Origin: JAAYYM01 sp964631375
GTDB taxonomy: Bacteria > Bacillota > Clostridia > Lachnospirales > Lachnospiraceae
Reading direction: 5' to 3'
DNA length: 36,879 nucleotides
NCBI GenBank assembly: GCA_964631375.1
Contig: CAZVYQ010000029.1
Span: forward strand, 1-36,879
Shown here piece by piece: positions 14,653-23,805 of this stretch. The notes under the pieces are model-generated. The model saw only the letters and a list, made by a program, of their open reading frames with translations. It had not been told where the DNA came from and did not search any database. The first letter of the stretch is position 1. The number at the start of each line of letters is the position of its first letter. A program made the position numbers and the translations under genes.

Positions 14653-16128
14653 TCATTCAGATATTCCTGCTACCAAAGCAGAAAAGGAAAATGAAACACT
14701 GCTGCCATCATCTTCAATGTCAATTGTATAGCTTTTTGTCTGGTAACCGTTCGCACGCAGCGTTATTGCATGTGTACCTGTTACCTTTTTGAAATTACAG
14801 GGTGCAATTCCGATATAGTTCCCATCCAGATAGACCTCTGCTCCTTCCGGTCCATCAATGAATACTCGCTGATCTGCCGAAGTAATGACAGATGAGGAAC
14901 TGGATGAGGATGAACTGCTTGAACTGCTCGAATCGGAAGTGCTTGAGGAACTTGTAGTATTGGTACTGCTGCTCGTCAGATATCCCAGCAAGGAATTCAA
15001 TAAATCTGACGTACTTGGAATCGCTCCCGGCACAGTAGTAGAGCTGGTGGTTTGCATACTAACAGAAGAACTGCCGGTGGAACTGCTTGATGAACTGCTC
15101 TCTGATTCTTCTTCCAATTCTATTTCGATTTCCGCAAGTGGTGCACCAACCTTTATATTCTTGGATAAGATCCGGTAACCATCTGCTCTTACAACAATCT
15201 GATGCACTCCATAGCTTAATTCAACCAGATCTGAATAATCTGTCGGTTTTCCGTCAATCTCCAGTTCAGCATAACCCGGAGTGATGATAAACGATAGCAT
15301 CCCGGTTATCACCTTTTCAATCTCTATTTCCGATAGATCAATCTCTGTTTCCTGATCCCGCTCGACAGTAACATCTACAAGGCCGGTATTTCCTTCATTC
15401 GTCAGTCTGACACTGTAATCCCCTTCCGGAACTACCATGAGCATTTCGGCATCAATTGGTCTGATCATGGACTGTCCTACCTCAATCCATCCTCCGACAA
15501 AATACTCATCATTCAATAAACGAATATATCCGTGTCCTTTCTCGATTATGACAGAAGCAACCATTCTGTTGTAGCCTTTAATAATCAATGTATCCTGTTC
15601 GTTGATATCCATCAATTCTACAACACTGTCTCCTGATGCTACCACCAGATCATCTGTAAACATATATTTCTCATCCGGCAACTGCAGCACCTGATTTTTA
15701 CGGTCAAAACTGAATTTTGTAACATTTGTATATGTCCATGTATTTGTAGAAACTGTCATTTGATTCACAATTTTAGCATGCGTTGAGTAATTGATATCCA
15801 CAATCTCACCAATCGGCACCTGTGCCACCGACATCACTTCACCATATTGATCATCTACATTGGTCGTACCGTCATAATAAAGAGCATAACGCGTTCCCGA
15901 CACAACAGATTGGAAGTTTAAGATCTTCTCTTCTGTATCCCGGTAAATCAAGATTGCCGTATCATCCTTTGTTAATTGATCACTGATATCCTCTGTCTGA
16001 GTTTGATCGGCTTCTGTTGTCTCATGAGCCGGACTGCTGTTCATGTCCATAATGATCAGATAACAGGCCATAAATAAAATCACCATAATTAAAGTGACCG
16101 GTATCAGTGGAACTCTTGTGTTTTTCAT
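14653..16128 (-). CDS. Membrane-anchored PEGA-domain protein with Ser-rich linker
   Basis: A 491-residue protein with one N-terminal transmembrane helix (about 6-26), a beta-rich extracytoplasmic body, a PEGA domain at about 276-336 (ITPGYAELEIDGKP, then YGVHQIVVRADGY), a Ser/Thr-rich stretch at about 342-414, and a second PEGA domain at 421-488 (DGPEGAEVYLDGNYIG, then GTHAITLRANGY). PEGA domains are surface beta modules thought to bind cell-wall or extracellular ligands; the function here is not known. The ATG at 16128 with AAAGG upstream is preferred over a GTG at 16143. It starts 30 bases after the CotS-like gene and is probably cotranscribed. The Ser tract acts as a flexible, possibly glycosylated spacer between the PEGA modules (inference). 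Confidence 0.85.
   Translation of the reverse strand: MKNTRVPLIPVTLIMVILFMACYLIIMDMNSSPAHETTEADQTQTEDISDQLTKDDTAILIYRDTEEKILNFQSVVSGTRYALYYDGTTNVDDQYGEVMSVAQVPIGEIVDINYSTHAKIVNQMTVSTNTWTYTNVTKFSFDRKNQVLQLPDEKYMFTDDLVVASGDSVVELMDINEQDTLIIKGYNRMVASVIIEKGHGYIRLLNDEYFVGGWIEVGQSMIRPIDAEMLMVVPEGDYSVRLTNEGNTGLVDVTVERDQETEIDLSEIEIEKVITGMLSFIITPGYAELEIDGKPTDYSDLVELSYGVHQIVVRADGYRILSKNIKVGAPLAEIEIELEEESESSSSSSSTGSSSVSMQTTSSTTVPGAIPSTSDLLNSLLGYLTSSSTNTTSSSSTSDSSSSSSSSSSSSSSVITSADQRVFIDGPEGAEVYLDGNYIGIAPCNFKKVTGTHAITLRANGYQTKSYTIDIEDDGSSVSFSFSALVAGISE
14887..15105 (-). repeat. Low-complexity Ser-codon tract in the PEGA gene
   Basis: About 73 codons dominated by Ser, using mixed TCx and AGx codons; in the plus strand it reads as repeated GATGAGGAACT-like units. 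It is imperfect, so slippage would be limited but possible. Confidence 0.75.
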
Positions 16129-16158
16129 AAAGTGACCTTTCACTTTTGTACTTTAAGA

Positions 16159-17148
16159 TTAATCTATCATATATTCTTTTAAAAAGAAATGCTTTGCACT
16201 GTTTTGCTCAACCAATATTTTCAATTTTTCGATGTTTTTCTCCGGAATCCATGCCTTATTGGAATTGTAGTAAAAATTAGCCATCTTCCAAAATTTCTCC
16301 GGATATGCCAGTCGATAATACAAATTCCTACGTTCCTCTATGGTCAACGGATTCTCCTGCTCATAAACACTCAGAATCAAACAGCCGATATCTCTGTTCC
16401 ACTCATTTTTCTCCAAAACCTTTCTCATAAACTGATAGAGATCATGTATCGGTGTGTCAATCTGATATTTTTCAAAATTTATAGTTACTGTACCCTGGTT
16501 ACAAAAGAGCACATTATGATATGTATATTCGCCGTGACAGAACTGGCCTTTTTGAATAATCTGTTCATGAAATTTCGTCTCATCCCAGTCTTTGATCTGA
16601 TCTAATACCTGCTCGGCTTCCTGAAAGAATATATCAAAGTATTTGGCAAAATATAATTCAAACTCAGATTTACAGCTGCGGCGTCTCATATAATAGAGGA
16701 TTTTCTTCATCTCTCTGGTATGCTTGATAAACTCATTTTTTACAGAATGAATCACAGTACCTTGAAGATCCTGATCGCCGGGACTTGACATCGCTTTATG
16801 TAGCCTCGCCAGATTCAAGGTTGCTTCCTTGATTTCTTCCGGTTTTAGGACGTTACATTCCACACCCTCATACCAATCCTTCAGTACGTAGGTATGATTC
16901 ATTTTATCAACAGAGAGGATCTTATCCTCCTTATTTCTGAAATAGAAGTCAACAAGTCCAAAACCCGCCTCACTGACTCTCGTCAATAGTCGCTGCTGAG
17001 ATTCTGCCCTGCTCTCTCTCCCTGTATACTCCCTTAGTATCTTGAGTCCCTGATCAGTCTCACAAATAAGAGCGCCCCGCCCTTTGTAGGTGCGAAGCAC
17101 TTGTAAATCATAGTTTTCCAGCACATTGATTCTCTTATCCTCCACCAT
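16159..17148 (-). CDS. CotS-family spore coat-like protein (kinase fold, probably inactive)
   Basis: A roughly 329-residue protein with the aminoglycoside-phosphotransferase/CotS fold: an N-terminal lobe starting DLQVLRTYKGRGALI, YVLKDWYEGVEC in the hinge region, and a C-terminal lobe with CHGEYTYHNVLF and INFEKYQIDTPIHDLYQFMRK. In active relatives the catalytic loop is HGDxxxxN and the metal site is DFD; here they are HGE and NFE, so catalysis is doubtful. CotS proteins belong to the spore coat of endospore formers. The start at 17148 has GGGGGGA just upstream; a GTG at 17145 is an equally spaced option and a longer frame reaches 17172. It lies between cca and the PEGA gene. A spore role is inferred from family only. 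Confidence 0.78.
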   Translation of the reverse strand: MVEDKRINVLENYDLQVLRTYKGRGALICETDQGLKILREYTGRESRAESQQRLLTRVSEAGFGLVDFYFRNKEDKILSVDKMNHTYVLKDWYEGVECNVLKPEEIKEATLNLARLHKAMSSPGDQDLQGTVIHSVKNEFIKHTREMKKILYYMRRRSCKSEFELYFAKYFDIFFQEAEQVLDQIKDWDETKFHEQIIQKGQFCHGEYTYHNVLFCNQGTVTINFEKYQIDTPIHDLYQFMRKVLEKNEWNRDIGCLILSVYEQENPLTIEERRNLYYRLAYPEKFWKMANFYYNSNKAWIPEKNIEKLKILVEQNSAKHFFLKEYMID

Positions 17149-17205
17149 AAATCCCCCCGGGTATTGTTTCATTACCTAATGTATGAGGATCTCAAATCAA
17201 ATATG

Positions 17206-18555
17206 TTAGTTCTGTTTTTGTATTTTTTGAATCACCTTCGGAAGCTGTGATATTAAATAGTTCTCTGTGTTATGCTCCGGTACTTCTATGACATCCTCCA
17301 ACAGTTCCTGCAGGATCTGTCCGATCTGTCTGCCGGGTCTTACACCCATTTGGATGACATCCTTACCGGTTATGGCAAGCGTTTTTAAGGATACACACTC
17401 ACCTGTCTTTATGATCTGTTCGTAGAGACTTTGCAGATCATCTACATACTGAAGCTTTTCATTTCTTTTATAGTCACTCTGTGCCAGAATATCTGCTCTC
17501 TTTACTGGAAACAATAGCGGAAACTTATCCTCACCGACCTTTTGTACTGCCCTTCTGATGGAAGCTGGCTGTAATACAGGATTAAAATCATGAAATTTAA
17601 TGATACTGCTGACAACATCAATTGTGTCATTATCAAATTTTAAACGTCGCAATATTTTTCTCGTCATATCATAGCCGACATCACAGTGCCCATGAAAATG
17701 ATGAATATGCTGTTCATCCTCTGTTCTGCATATAGGTTTTCCAATATCATGGAGCAGCATAATCAGACGCAGGTTTTTGTCAGGCTCTATCGCACATATA
17801 GAGCGAATGGTGTGTTCTCCGACAGTACAGTTATGATGCGGATTATTTTGTACAGTCTGCATCATGACATCAAACTCCGGCAAGATAACCTTTGAAACAC
17901 CATCTTCATATACCTTACGCAATAGTTCGGGATGAGGAGAAACTAACAATTTTAATAATTCTGTCCGGATTCGCTCCGCACTGATCTTTTCCAACGTAGG
18001 AGCCAGCTCGCGGATTGCCGCCTCAGTCTGTTCCTCTATCCGATATCCCAGTTGTGCTGAAAAACGGAGTGCTCGCAGTATGCGAAGTGCATCCTCGCCA
18101 AATCGCTCCTTTGGTTCACCGACAGCCCTGATCAGTTTCCCATCCAGATCCTTGGTTCCACCAAAAATATCAATCAAGCCATCATGATCATTATACGCCA
18201 TGGCATTGATCGTGAAATCACGCCTTTTTAAATCCTCTTCCAGATTTCCTGTGAATATCACCTCTGATGGATGACGTCCATCCTCATATGCTCCGTCGAT
18301 ACGATAGGTCGTTACCTCATAGCCTTCCTTTCCCATCATGATCGTAACGGTTCCATGTGCAATTCCGGTATCGATCGTTCTGCGAAAGAGCTGCTTGACC
18401 TCATCAGGAGTCGCCGATGTGGTGATATCCCAATCCTCAGGAACTCGATGAAGTAAAGAATCCCGCACACAACCACCAACGGCAAAGGCTTCAAAACCAG
18501 CGTTGTCCAGAGTCTGGATTATGGTTTTTACATTTTGCGGTAAGGTGATTTGCAT
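17206..18555 (-). CDS. cca: CCA tRNA nucleotidyltransferase with HD domain
   Basis: Adds or repairs the 3'-terminal CCA of tRNAs. This is a class II enzyme of 449 residues. The head domain shows FAVGGCVRDSLLHRVPEDWDI (GGxVRD at the nucleotide site; the metal pair is in EDWDI), then IDIFGGTKDLDGKLIRAVG and RILRALRFSAQLGY. The middle contains an HD domain (MLLHDIGKP, IKFHDFN). The ATG at 18555 with GGAGAG upstream is preferred to a TTG at 18570. It starts 15 bases after the proS stop, joining two tRNA-metabolism genes. Confidence 0.94.
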   Translation of the reverse strand: MQITLPQNVKTIIQTLDNAGFEAFAVGGCVRDSLLHRVPEDWDITTSATPDEVKQLFRRTIDTGIAHGTVTIMMGKEGYEVTTYRIDGAYEDGRHPSEVIFTGNLEEDLKRRDFTINAMAYNDHDGLIDIFGGTKDLDGKLIRAVGEPKERFGEDALRILRALRFSAQLGYRIEEQTEAAIRELAPTLEKISAERIRTELLKLLVSPHPELLRKVYEDGVSKVILPEFDVMMQTVQNNPHHNCTVGEHTIRSICAIEPDKNLRLIMLLHDIGKPICRTEDEQHIHHFHGHCDVGYDMTRKILRRLKFDNDTIDVVSSIIKFHDFNPVLQPASIRRAVQKVGEDKFPLLFPVKRADILAQSDYKRNEKLQYVDDLQSLYEQIIKTGECVSLKTLAITGKDVIQMGVRPGRQIGQILQELLEDVIEVPEHNTENYLISQLPKVIQKIQKQN

Positions 18556-18570
18556 GTGGGATCTCTCCAA

Positions 18571-20001
18571 TTAATAAGCTTTTCCCCAGTATACAAGGGT
18601 TTTTGCGGGTTTGCCGCAGCATACGCAGGTATCCGCGATGTGTTCCTGTTCAAACGGCATACAACGTGAGGTTGCACCGTATTTCTCCTTAATAGCCTCT
18701 TCACAGGCTACATCTGTGCACCACATTGCTTTTACAAATCCAGGCTTCTCTGCCAGTGTTTTTTCAAAATCCTCTGCAGTTGCAGCACTATAGGTATGGC
18801 TTTCCAGATGCTTTTTCGCTCTGGTCAACATATCTGCCTGTATGGTATCCAATATTTTAGCTGCCTGTGTCTCCAGTTCATCCAGAGAAACAACCATTTT
18901 TTCTCTGGTGTCACGACGTACGATGACACATTGGTTCGCCTCTATGTCTTTTGGTCCGATCTCTACACGAATCGGAATACCTCTCATCTCCTGCTCGGAG
19001 AATTTCCATCCCGGGCTCTTATCACTGTCATCTACCTTAACACGGAACGCTCCCAGCTTCTCTTTCAATTCTGCAGCTTTTTCAAGAACGCCTTCTTTTT
19101 TCTGCTGAATCGGAATGATCATGATCTGTGTCGGTGCGATCTTTGGAGGAAGTACCAGTCCACTGTTATCACCATGTACCATGATAATGGCACCGATAAT
19201 TCTGGTAGACATACCCCAAGAGGTCTGATGTACATATTTTAACTGATTGTCTTTATCTGCATATTGGATATCAAATGCCTTTGCAAATCCATCCCCAAAA
19301 TTGTGACTGGTACCTGACTGCAATGCTTTTCCATCATGCATCAAGGCTTCTATTGTATAAGTAGCTTCTGCCCCTGCAAATTTCTCTTTATCGGTCTTTC
19401 TTCCCTTTACAACCGGGATGGAAAGTACCTGTTCACAGAAATCCGCATACACATTTAACATCTGTTCTGTTCGTTCTTCTGCTTCTTTTGCAGTGGCATG
19501 AGCTGTATGTCCCTCCTGCCATAGAAATTCTCTGGAACGAAGGAAGGGTCTGGTCGTCTTTTCCCAACGTACAACACTACACCACTGATTGTACAACTTT
19601 GGCAGATCACGATAGGACTGAACATCATTTGCATAGAAATCACAGAACAAAGTCTCTGATGTAGGTCTTACACACATTCTCTCCTGTAATGGTTCCAATC
19701 CGCCGTGTGTAACCCAAGCCACTTCGGGTGCAAAGCCTTCTACATGATCCTTTTCTTTTTGCAACAGGCTTTCCGGTATGAACATCGGCATATAGACATT
19801 CTCTACACCTGTCTGTTTGAATCGATCATCAAGCTGTCTTTGTATCAATTCCCATATTGCATATCCTGCCGGTTTGATTACCATACATCCCTTTACATTT
19901 GAATAATCAATCAGCTCTGCTTTTTTTACTACATCCGTATACCATTGAGCAAAATCCTCCTCCATGGAAGTGATTGCTTCAACCAGTTTTTTGTCTGCCA
20001 T
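18571..20001 (-). CDS. proS: Prolyl-tRNA synthetase, eukaryote/archaeal-like type
   Basis: Charges tRNA-Pro with proline. The 476-residue class II synthetase shows motif 2 around RWEKTTRPFLRSREFLWQEGH and motif 3 around HQTSWGMSTRIIGAI. It is the short form without the bacterial editing (INS) insertion and ends in a C-terminal domain with a Cys cluster (CTDVAC, CVCCGK) and a terminal Tyr (WGKAY), as in archaeal-type ProRS. This form occurs in many Clostridia. The start at 20001 (MADKKLVEAI) has AAGGAG eight bases before it; the frame extends to 20067 without support. It is followed closely by cca. Confidence 0.95.
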   Translation of the reverse strand: MADKKLVEAITSMEEDFAQWYTDVVKKAELIDYSNVKGCMVIKPAGYAIWELIQRQLDDRFKQTGVENVYMPMFIPESLLQKEKDHVEGFAPEVAWVTHGGLEPLQERMCVRPTSETLFCDFYANDVQSYRDLPKLYNQWCSVVRWEKTTRPFLRSREFLWQEGHTAHATAKEAEERTEQMLNVYADFCEQVLSIPVVKGRKTDKEKFAGAEATYTIEALMHDGKALQSGTSHNFGDGFAKAFDIQYADKDNQLKYVHQTSWGMSTRIIGAIIMVHGDNSGLVLPPKIAPTQIMIIPIQQKKEGVLEKAAELKEKLGAFRVKVDDSDKSPGWKFSEQEMRGIPIRVEIGPKDIEANQCVIVRRDTREKMVVSLDELETQAAKILDTIQADMLTRAKKHLESHTYSAATAEDFEKTLAEKPGFVKAMWCTDVACEEAIKEKYGATSRCMPFEQEHIADTCVCCGKPAKTLVYWGKAY

Positions 20002-20063
20002 CCTTTTCTCTCCTTCGTATCTAAATGAACATATCCCGATTTTATTGCAAACACTGATGTTTG

Positions 20064-21125
20064 TCAACTGCCATCCGTCTCTTCGAATCCGCTTTCATCC
20101 TTTGATTTCTCTTTTGTAAAACGACAGATCAGTTCATACATGATCAGCAGAGAAACCGGACCTGTAATAATCCCTGAGACTCCATACAGCTTAATTCCGA
20201 CATAAATCGCCAGCATAATCACAATTGGATAGATCCCCAGTTTCTTTCCTATCAGTCTTGGCTCCAACAGTTCACGACTCAGTGAACATACGATAAATAA
20301 AAGTCCTATTACAAGTGCATTGATGTAGTTCTGATTCAAAAGTTCGATCAACGTCCATGGTATCAATATCAATCCGGTACCGATAAAGGGCAGTGCGTCA
20401 AGCAGACCGATCAAGATTCCGATGGCTATGGCATACGGATTTCCTATCATCCATAATGCAAGAATACACAGAAGACAGGTTACAAACATAATGATGAGTT
20501 GAGATTTCAAGAATGTCCAGATACCAGATGCCACCTTTTGCAGAATTTCACTTAAAATATGAAAGCCCTTCAAATCATTACATTGCTCCATGATCTGACC
20601 CAGATCCTTTGATAGAAGCACAACTGAAATCACAGCTATGATCACGGCTCCTATAAACTCAGCTGCCCCCTTCACGTATAGAAAGGAATCATTCATTAAA
20701 TTCGGTATGATATTGACCTGCATATCATCTACCATCACATTGATGTTGTCTAATACCAATGATTCGATATTCACTGCATCGATTCCAAAGTTCTGTTCCA
20801 TTGACTGACAGGACTGTCTGACAAGCCTGCACAGTTCATTTTCATATATACCGATCCGTGGCATCAGTCTCTTAATCTGACCAAGGATTCCATCACAGGT
20901 AATCCAGACAAGTGTCAGTACCAGACCACCCGAGAGAATCATCAAAAGTGTTGCTGCAATTCCTCGGTTCATTTTTAGTTTTCGATTCAACCACGCGACA
21001 CACGGATTTATGATCAATACAATGATTCCGGCAAATAAAAAGGGAATGAAGAGAGGTACCAAATACTTCATTCCCAGATATACACCTGCGATGATTCCCA
21101 ACGGAATCAAATATTTTCTTTGCAT
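20064..21125 (-). CDS. AI-2E-family (YtvI/PerM-like) membrane transporter
   Basis: A 353-residue polytopic membrane protein of the AI-2E transporter/PerM family. N-terminal helices (YLIPLGIIAGVYLGMKYLV, then FIPFLFAGIIVLIINPCVAWL) are followed by an amphipathic central part, then the family signature region with IGILIGLLDALPFIGTG and LIPWTLIELLNQN, and a final helix group with GVSGIITGPVSLL. Members export various small molecules or act as Na+/H+ antiporters; some Firmicutes members are sporulation proteins. The substrate cannot be assigned. The ATG at 21125 with GGTGG upstream is preferred over a GTG at 21134. It sits 40 bases after the pseudouridine synthase stop. Confidence 0.86.
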   Translation of the reverse strand: MQRKYLIPLGIIAGVYLGMKYLVPLFIPFLFAGIIVLIINPCVAWLNRKLKMNRGIAATLLMILSGGLVLTLVWITCDGILGQIKRLMPRIGIYENELCRLVRQSCQSMEQNFGIDAVNIESLVLDNINVMVDDMQVNIIPNLMNDSFLYVKGAAEFIGAVIIAVISVVLLSKDLGQIMEQCNDLKGFHILSEILQKVASGIWTFLKSQLIIMFVTCLLCILALWMIGNPYAIAIGILIGLLDALPFIGTGLILIPWTLIELLNQNYINALVIGLLFIVCSLSRELLEPRLIGKKLGIYPIVIMLAIYVGIKLYGVSGIITGPVSLLIMYELICRFTKEKSKDESGFEETDGS

Positions 21126-21165
21126 GACTACCACCTTAATGATAGTATCTGCATTTTTTCGATTT

Positions 21166-21837
21166 TTATTCCATCATTCTCGTTATGATACTCGAAACCG
21201 GTTTTATTTCATAGCACAATTGCTTCCTTGTAACCGGATGAATCAAGCATAGTCGATAAGCACATAGGGCTATGGAACCATCTCCAAGTCGATCACCCTG
21301 ATAGCCATATTTGAAATCATTGATCAGTGGCAGTCCTCTATGTGACAGCTGTGCCCGAATCTGATGATGTCTCCCTGTGATCAGTTCGATCCTCAACAGG
21401 TGCTGCTTGAATGACTCATCACTTCGCAGACATTCATAATTTAATCTGGCAATTTTTGTGCCTTGACTGTTTTGTTCGACAACACTCGATTGATTTCTCT
21501 GAAAATCCTTGATCAGATAATCCTCCAGTGCGTCCTGTCGCTTTTCAAGAGTTCCTGTTACCACAGCATAATAAAACTTACCCATGGTATGTTCTGTAAT
21601 CTGTTTGCTAAGTCCGGCAGCTGCCTTTTGATTCTTTGCAAATACAAGTATCCCTTCGATTCCCTGATCCAGTCGATGAATCAACCCAACATATGGCTCC
21701 TGTCCTGATCCACCATGCAGATAATTCTTCAACTCACTAACCATATCCTTCTCGCCCACCTTACGTGTCTGTGTGGCAAGAGTCGCGGGCTTGTGACATA
21801 CTATGATATCACTGTCTTCATATAGAATCTTAATCAT
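21166..21837 (-). CDS. RluA-family pseudouridine synthase
   Basis: Converts uridine to pseudouridine in RNA. The 223-residue chain holds only the catalytic domain, without an S4 RNA-binding domain. IHRLDQGIEGILVFAKN contains the catalytic Asp. The usual motif is HRLDRxTSG, so the residues after the Asp (QGIEG) are divergent. The downstream blocks ITGRHHQIRAQLSHRGLPLINDFKYG match the family. Its start overlaps the response regulator stop by four bases (ATGA), so the two are translationally coupled. The RNA target (rRNA or tRNA position) is not evident. Confidence 0.87.
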   Translation of the reverse strand: MIKILYEDSDIIVCHKPATLATQTRKVGEKDMVSELKNYLHGGSGQEPYVGLIHRLDQGIEGILVFAKNQKAAAGLSKQITEHTMGKFYYAVVTGTLEKRQDALEDYLIKDFQRNQSSVVEQNSQGTKIARLNYECLRSDESFKQHLLRIELITGRHHQIRAQLSHRGLPLINDFKYGYQGDRLGDGSIALCAYRLCLIHPVTRKQLCYEIKPVSSIITRMME

Positions 21838-22523
21838 ATCTTAAACCGGTATCCAACACCCCAGATCGTTTCAATATACTGCGGCTTGGTCGTGTCAAAC
21901 TCGATTTTCTCTCTGATCTTCTTAATATGAACCGTAACCGTAGCAATATCTCCTATAGAATCCATATCCCATATCTCACGGAACAATTCCTCTTTCGTAT
22001 AAACATGATTAGGATTCTGTGCCAAGAAGGTGAGCAGATCAAATTCCTTTGTTGTGAAATTCTTTTCCTCTCCGTCTACATAAACCCTACGAGCAGTCTT
22101 ATCAATGCGCAGACCTCTGATTTCTATGATCTCATTGGAGTTTGCATTGCTTCCGATGAGACGTTCATATCTGGCCAAATGTGCCTTCACACGGGCTACA
22201 AGCTCACTGGGGCTAAAAGGCTTTGTAATGTAATCATCTGCACCAAGCCCAAGACCTCTGATCTTATCAATATCATCCTTTTTCGCTGATACCATAATAA
22301 TCGGGATATTTTTTGCCACTCTGATCTGTTTACAGATTTCAAATCCATCGACATTCGGCAACATCAGATCCAAGATAAACAGATCAAAATCCTCTGCAAG
22401 TGCCCTTGCAAGGCCTGTATCTCCGGAATTTTCAATCTCTACCTCAAATCCGGATAACTCAAGATAATCCTTTTCTAACTCAGCAATGGATTCCTCATCC
22501 TCAACAATAAGAATTCTATTCAT
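21834..22523 (-). CDS. OmpR-family response regulator
   Basis: A 229-residue two-component regulator. The receiver domain has acidic residues VEDEE near the N-terminus, the phosphorylation site Asp52 in FILDLMLPNVDG, a conserved Ser (IIMVSAK) and Lys in YITKPFSP. A winged-helix DNA-binding domain follows (KNFTTKEFDLLTFLAQNPN, then VTVHIKKIREKI and WGVGYRF). It overlaps the sensor kinase gene upstream by eight bases and the pseudouridine synthase gene downstream by four. Its target promoters are unknown. Confidence 0.95.
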   Translation of the reverse strand: MNRILIVEDEESIAELEKDYLELSGFEVEIENSGDTGLARALAEDFDLFILDLMLPNVDGFEICKQIRVAKNIPIIMVSAKKDDIDKIRGLGLGADDYITKPFSPSELVARVKAHLARYERLIGSNANSNEIIEIRGLRIDKTARRVYVDGEEKNFTTKEFDLLTFLAQNPNHVYTKEELFREIWDMDSIGDIATVTVHIKKIREKIEFDTTKPQYIETIWGVGYRFKI

Positions 22524-23652
22524 CTTCTAATGCCTCCTGGTATTTTCTTAAGCAAAAATGTATCGTAGTTCCGATTCCTTCTTTACTGGTTGCCCAGATA
22601 TAACCTCCATGATCTTCTATGATCTTTTTGACTATGGATAATCCAATTCCACTGCCACCCTGTGCAGAATTTCTGGAGGCATCTGTCCTGTAAAACCGTT
22701 CAAAGATATTGGGTAAATCCTTAGGTGCAATCCCTTTTCCATTGTCCTCGATCTCAACCTGGATCGCATCACCAATGTCGTTGATTGTAATGTTTAATAC
22801 TCCCTTTGGTTTATCGATATACTTGATAGAATTACCAATAATATTGTTAACCACTCTTCTGAGCTGTTCCGGATCGGCAATGATACGAATGTCATTATCC
22901 AGATAATTTGAATAATGAAATTCTATATTCTTGTCCTCTAATTCCAGTCCAACCTCTTCTACACAATCTCTGAAATAATCGTTCACATTGATCCGGTGAA
23001 AATTATATGGGATACGGTTGGTATCAATACGAGAATACAATGTCAGTTCATTGATCAGCCGATCCATTTCATTTGCTTTGTTGTAGATGGTCTTAATGTA
23101 TTTTTCCATCTTTTCCGGCGTATCGGCTACACCGTCCATAATTCCCTCAACATAACCTTTTATGGCTGTGATCGGTGTTTTTAAATCATGTGAAATATTG
23201 CTGACAAGCTCTCTGTTTTCAGTATCATACTGGATCTTGGTTTCTGTGGACTCCTTCAGACGCTTTCTCATATCTTCAAAGTCTTCACATAAATGACCGA
23301 TTTCATCCTGCGAATCCGCCTCAATGGAATAGTCGAGATTACCTTCAGCGATTTGCTGCATAGCTGTATTCAGCTTATGAACAGGTATAACAATACTTCT
23401 GTAAATCCACGAAGTCATCACGATGCTGGTCAGGATTAATATGATAATGATCATCAGAATCAAATCCAATATAAACGAATTCGGTAACAGTGTTGTCAGT
23501 CTGGATATATATTCTTCTCTTTGAATACCGTAATTCTGCTCAATATTGCGTAACTGAACTGCTCCCAAAATATAAATAGCCAATGTAGCAAGAATCATGG
23601 GAATAACAACAATCGTGCATGCAGTTATTGTCAATTTCGTCCGCAACTTCAT
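22516..23652 (-). CDS. Membrane sensor histidine kinase
   Basis: A 378-residue kinase, partner of the downstream OmpR-type regulator. It has two transmembrane helices (about 8-30 and 61-83) with only a short extracytoplasmic loop of about 30 residues between them, a HAMP domain (about 84-137), the HisKA phosphoacceptor His155 in NISHDLKTPIT, and an HATPase domain with VNNIIGNSIKY (N box), EDNGKGIAP (G1) and GGSGIGLSIVKKI (G2). The small loop suggests an intramembrane-sensing or accessory-protein-sensing kinase. No ribosome site precedes the ATG at 23652; instead an extended -10 lies 9 bases upstream, suggesting a leaderless message. Confidence 0.93.
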   Translation of the reverse strand: MKLRTKLTITACTIVVIPMILATLAIYILGAVQLRNIEQNYGIQREEYISRLTTLLPNSFILDLILMIIIILILTSIVMTSWIYRSIVIPVHKLNTAMQQIAEGNLDYSIEADSQDEIGHLCEDFEDMRKRLKESTETKIQYDTENRELVSNISHDLKTPITAIKGYVEGIMDGVADTPEKMEKYIKTIYNKANEMDRLINELTLYSRIDTNRIPYNFHRINVNDYFRDCVEEVGLELEDKNIEFHYSNYLDNDIRIIADPEQLRRVVNNIIGNSIKYIDKPKGVLNITINDIGDAIQVEIEDNGKGIAPKDLPNIFERFYRTDASRNSAQGGSGIGLSIVKKIIEDHGGYIWATSKEGIGTTIHFCLRKYQEALEDE

Positions 23653-23660
23653 AATACGTA

Positions 23661-23669
23661 ATTATACCA
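23661..23669 (-). promoter_or_regulatory. Extended -10 promoter of the sensor kinase operon (leaderless)
   Basis: Minus-strand TGGTATAAT, a perfect TGn extended -10. Its spacing puts the transcript start near 23654, one or two bases before the ATG at 23652. No clear -35. Confidence 0.6.
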
Positions 23670-23738
23670 TATGTATTCACCAAAGGAACTATATTTCGTG
23701 TAAATTATTATTAAATTAATCTAAAATTCATATGGGGA

Positions 23739-23767
23739 TTGACAAAGAGGTACTTTTGTCCTATACT
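23739..23767 (+). promoter_or_regulatory. Consensus promoter of perR
   Basis: TTGACA (23739-23744, perfect) and TATACT (23762-23767) with a 17-base spacer. An AT-rich imperfect dyad (TTAGTAATCGTTATT, near 23773-23787) just after the -10 could be a weak PerR box for autoregulation. Confidence 0.82.
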
Positions 23768-23805
23768 TAATATTAGTAATCGTTATTGTTTTTGGAGGTG
23801 AGGAC

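Noticed and set aside
14885..15178. Acidic Leu/Glu-rich open frame on the plus strand
   Set aside because: It is the antisense reading of the Ser-codon tract of the PEGA gene; no ribosome site.
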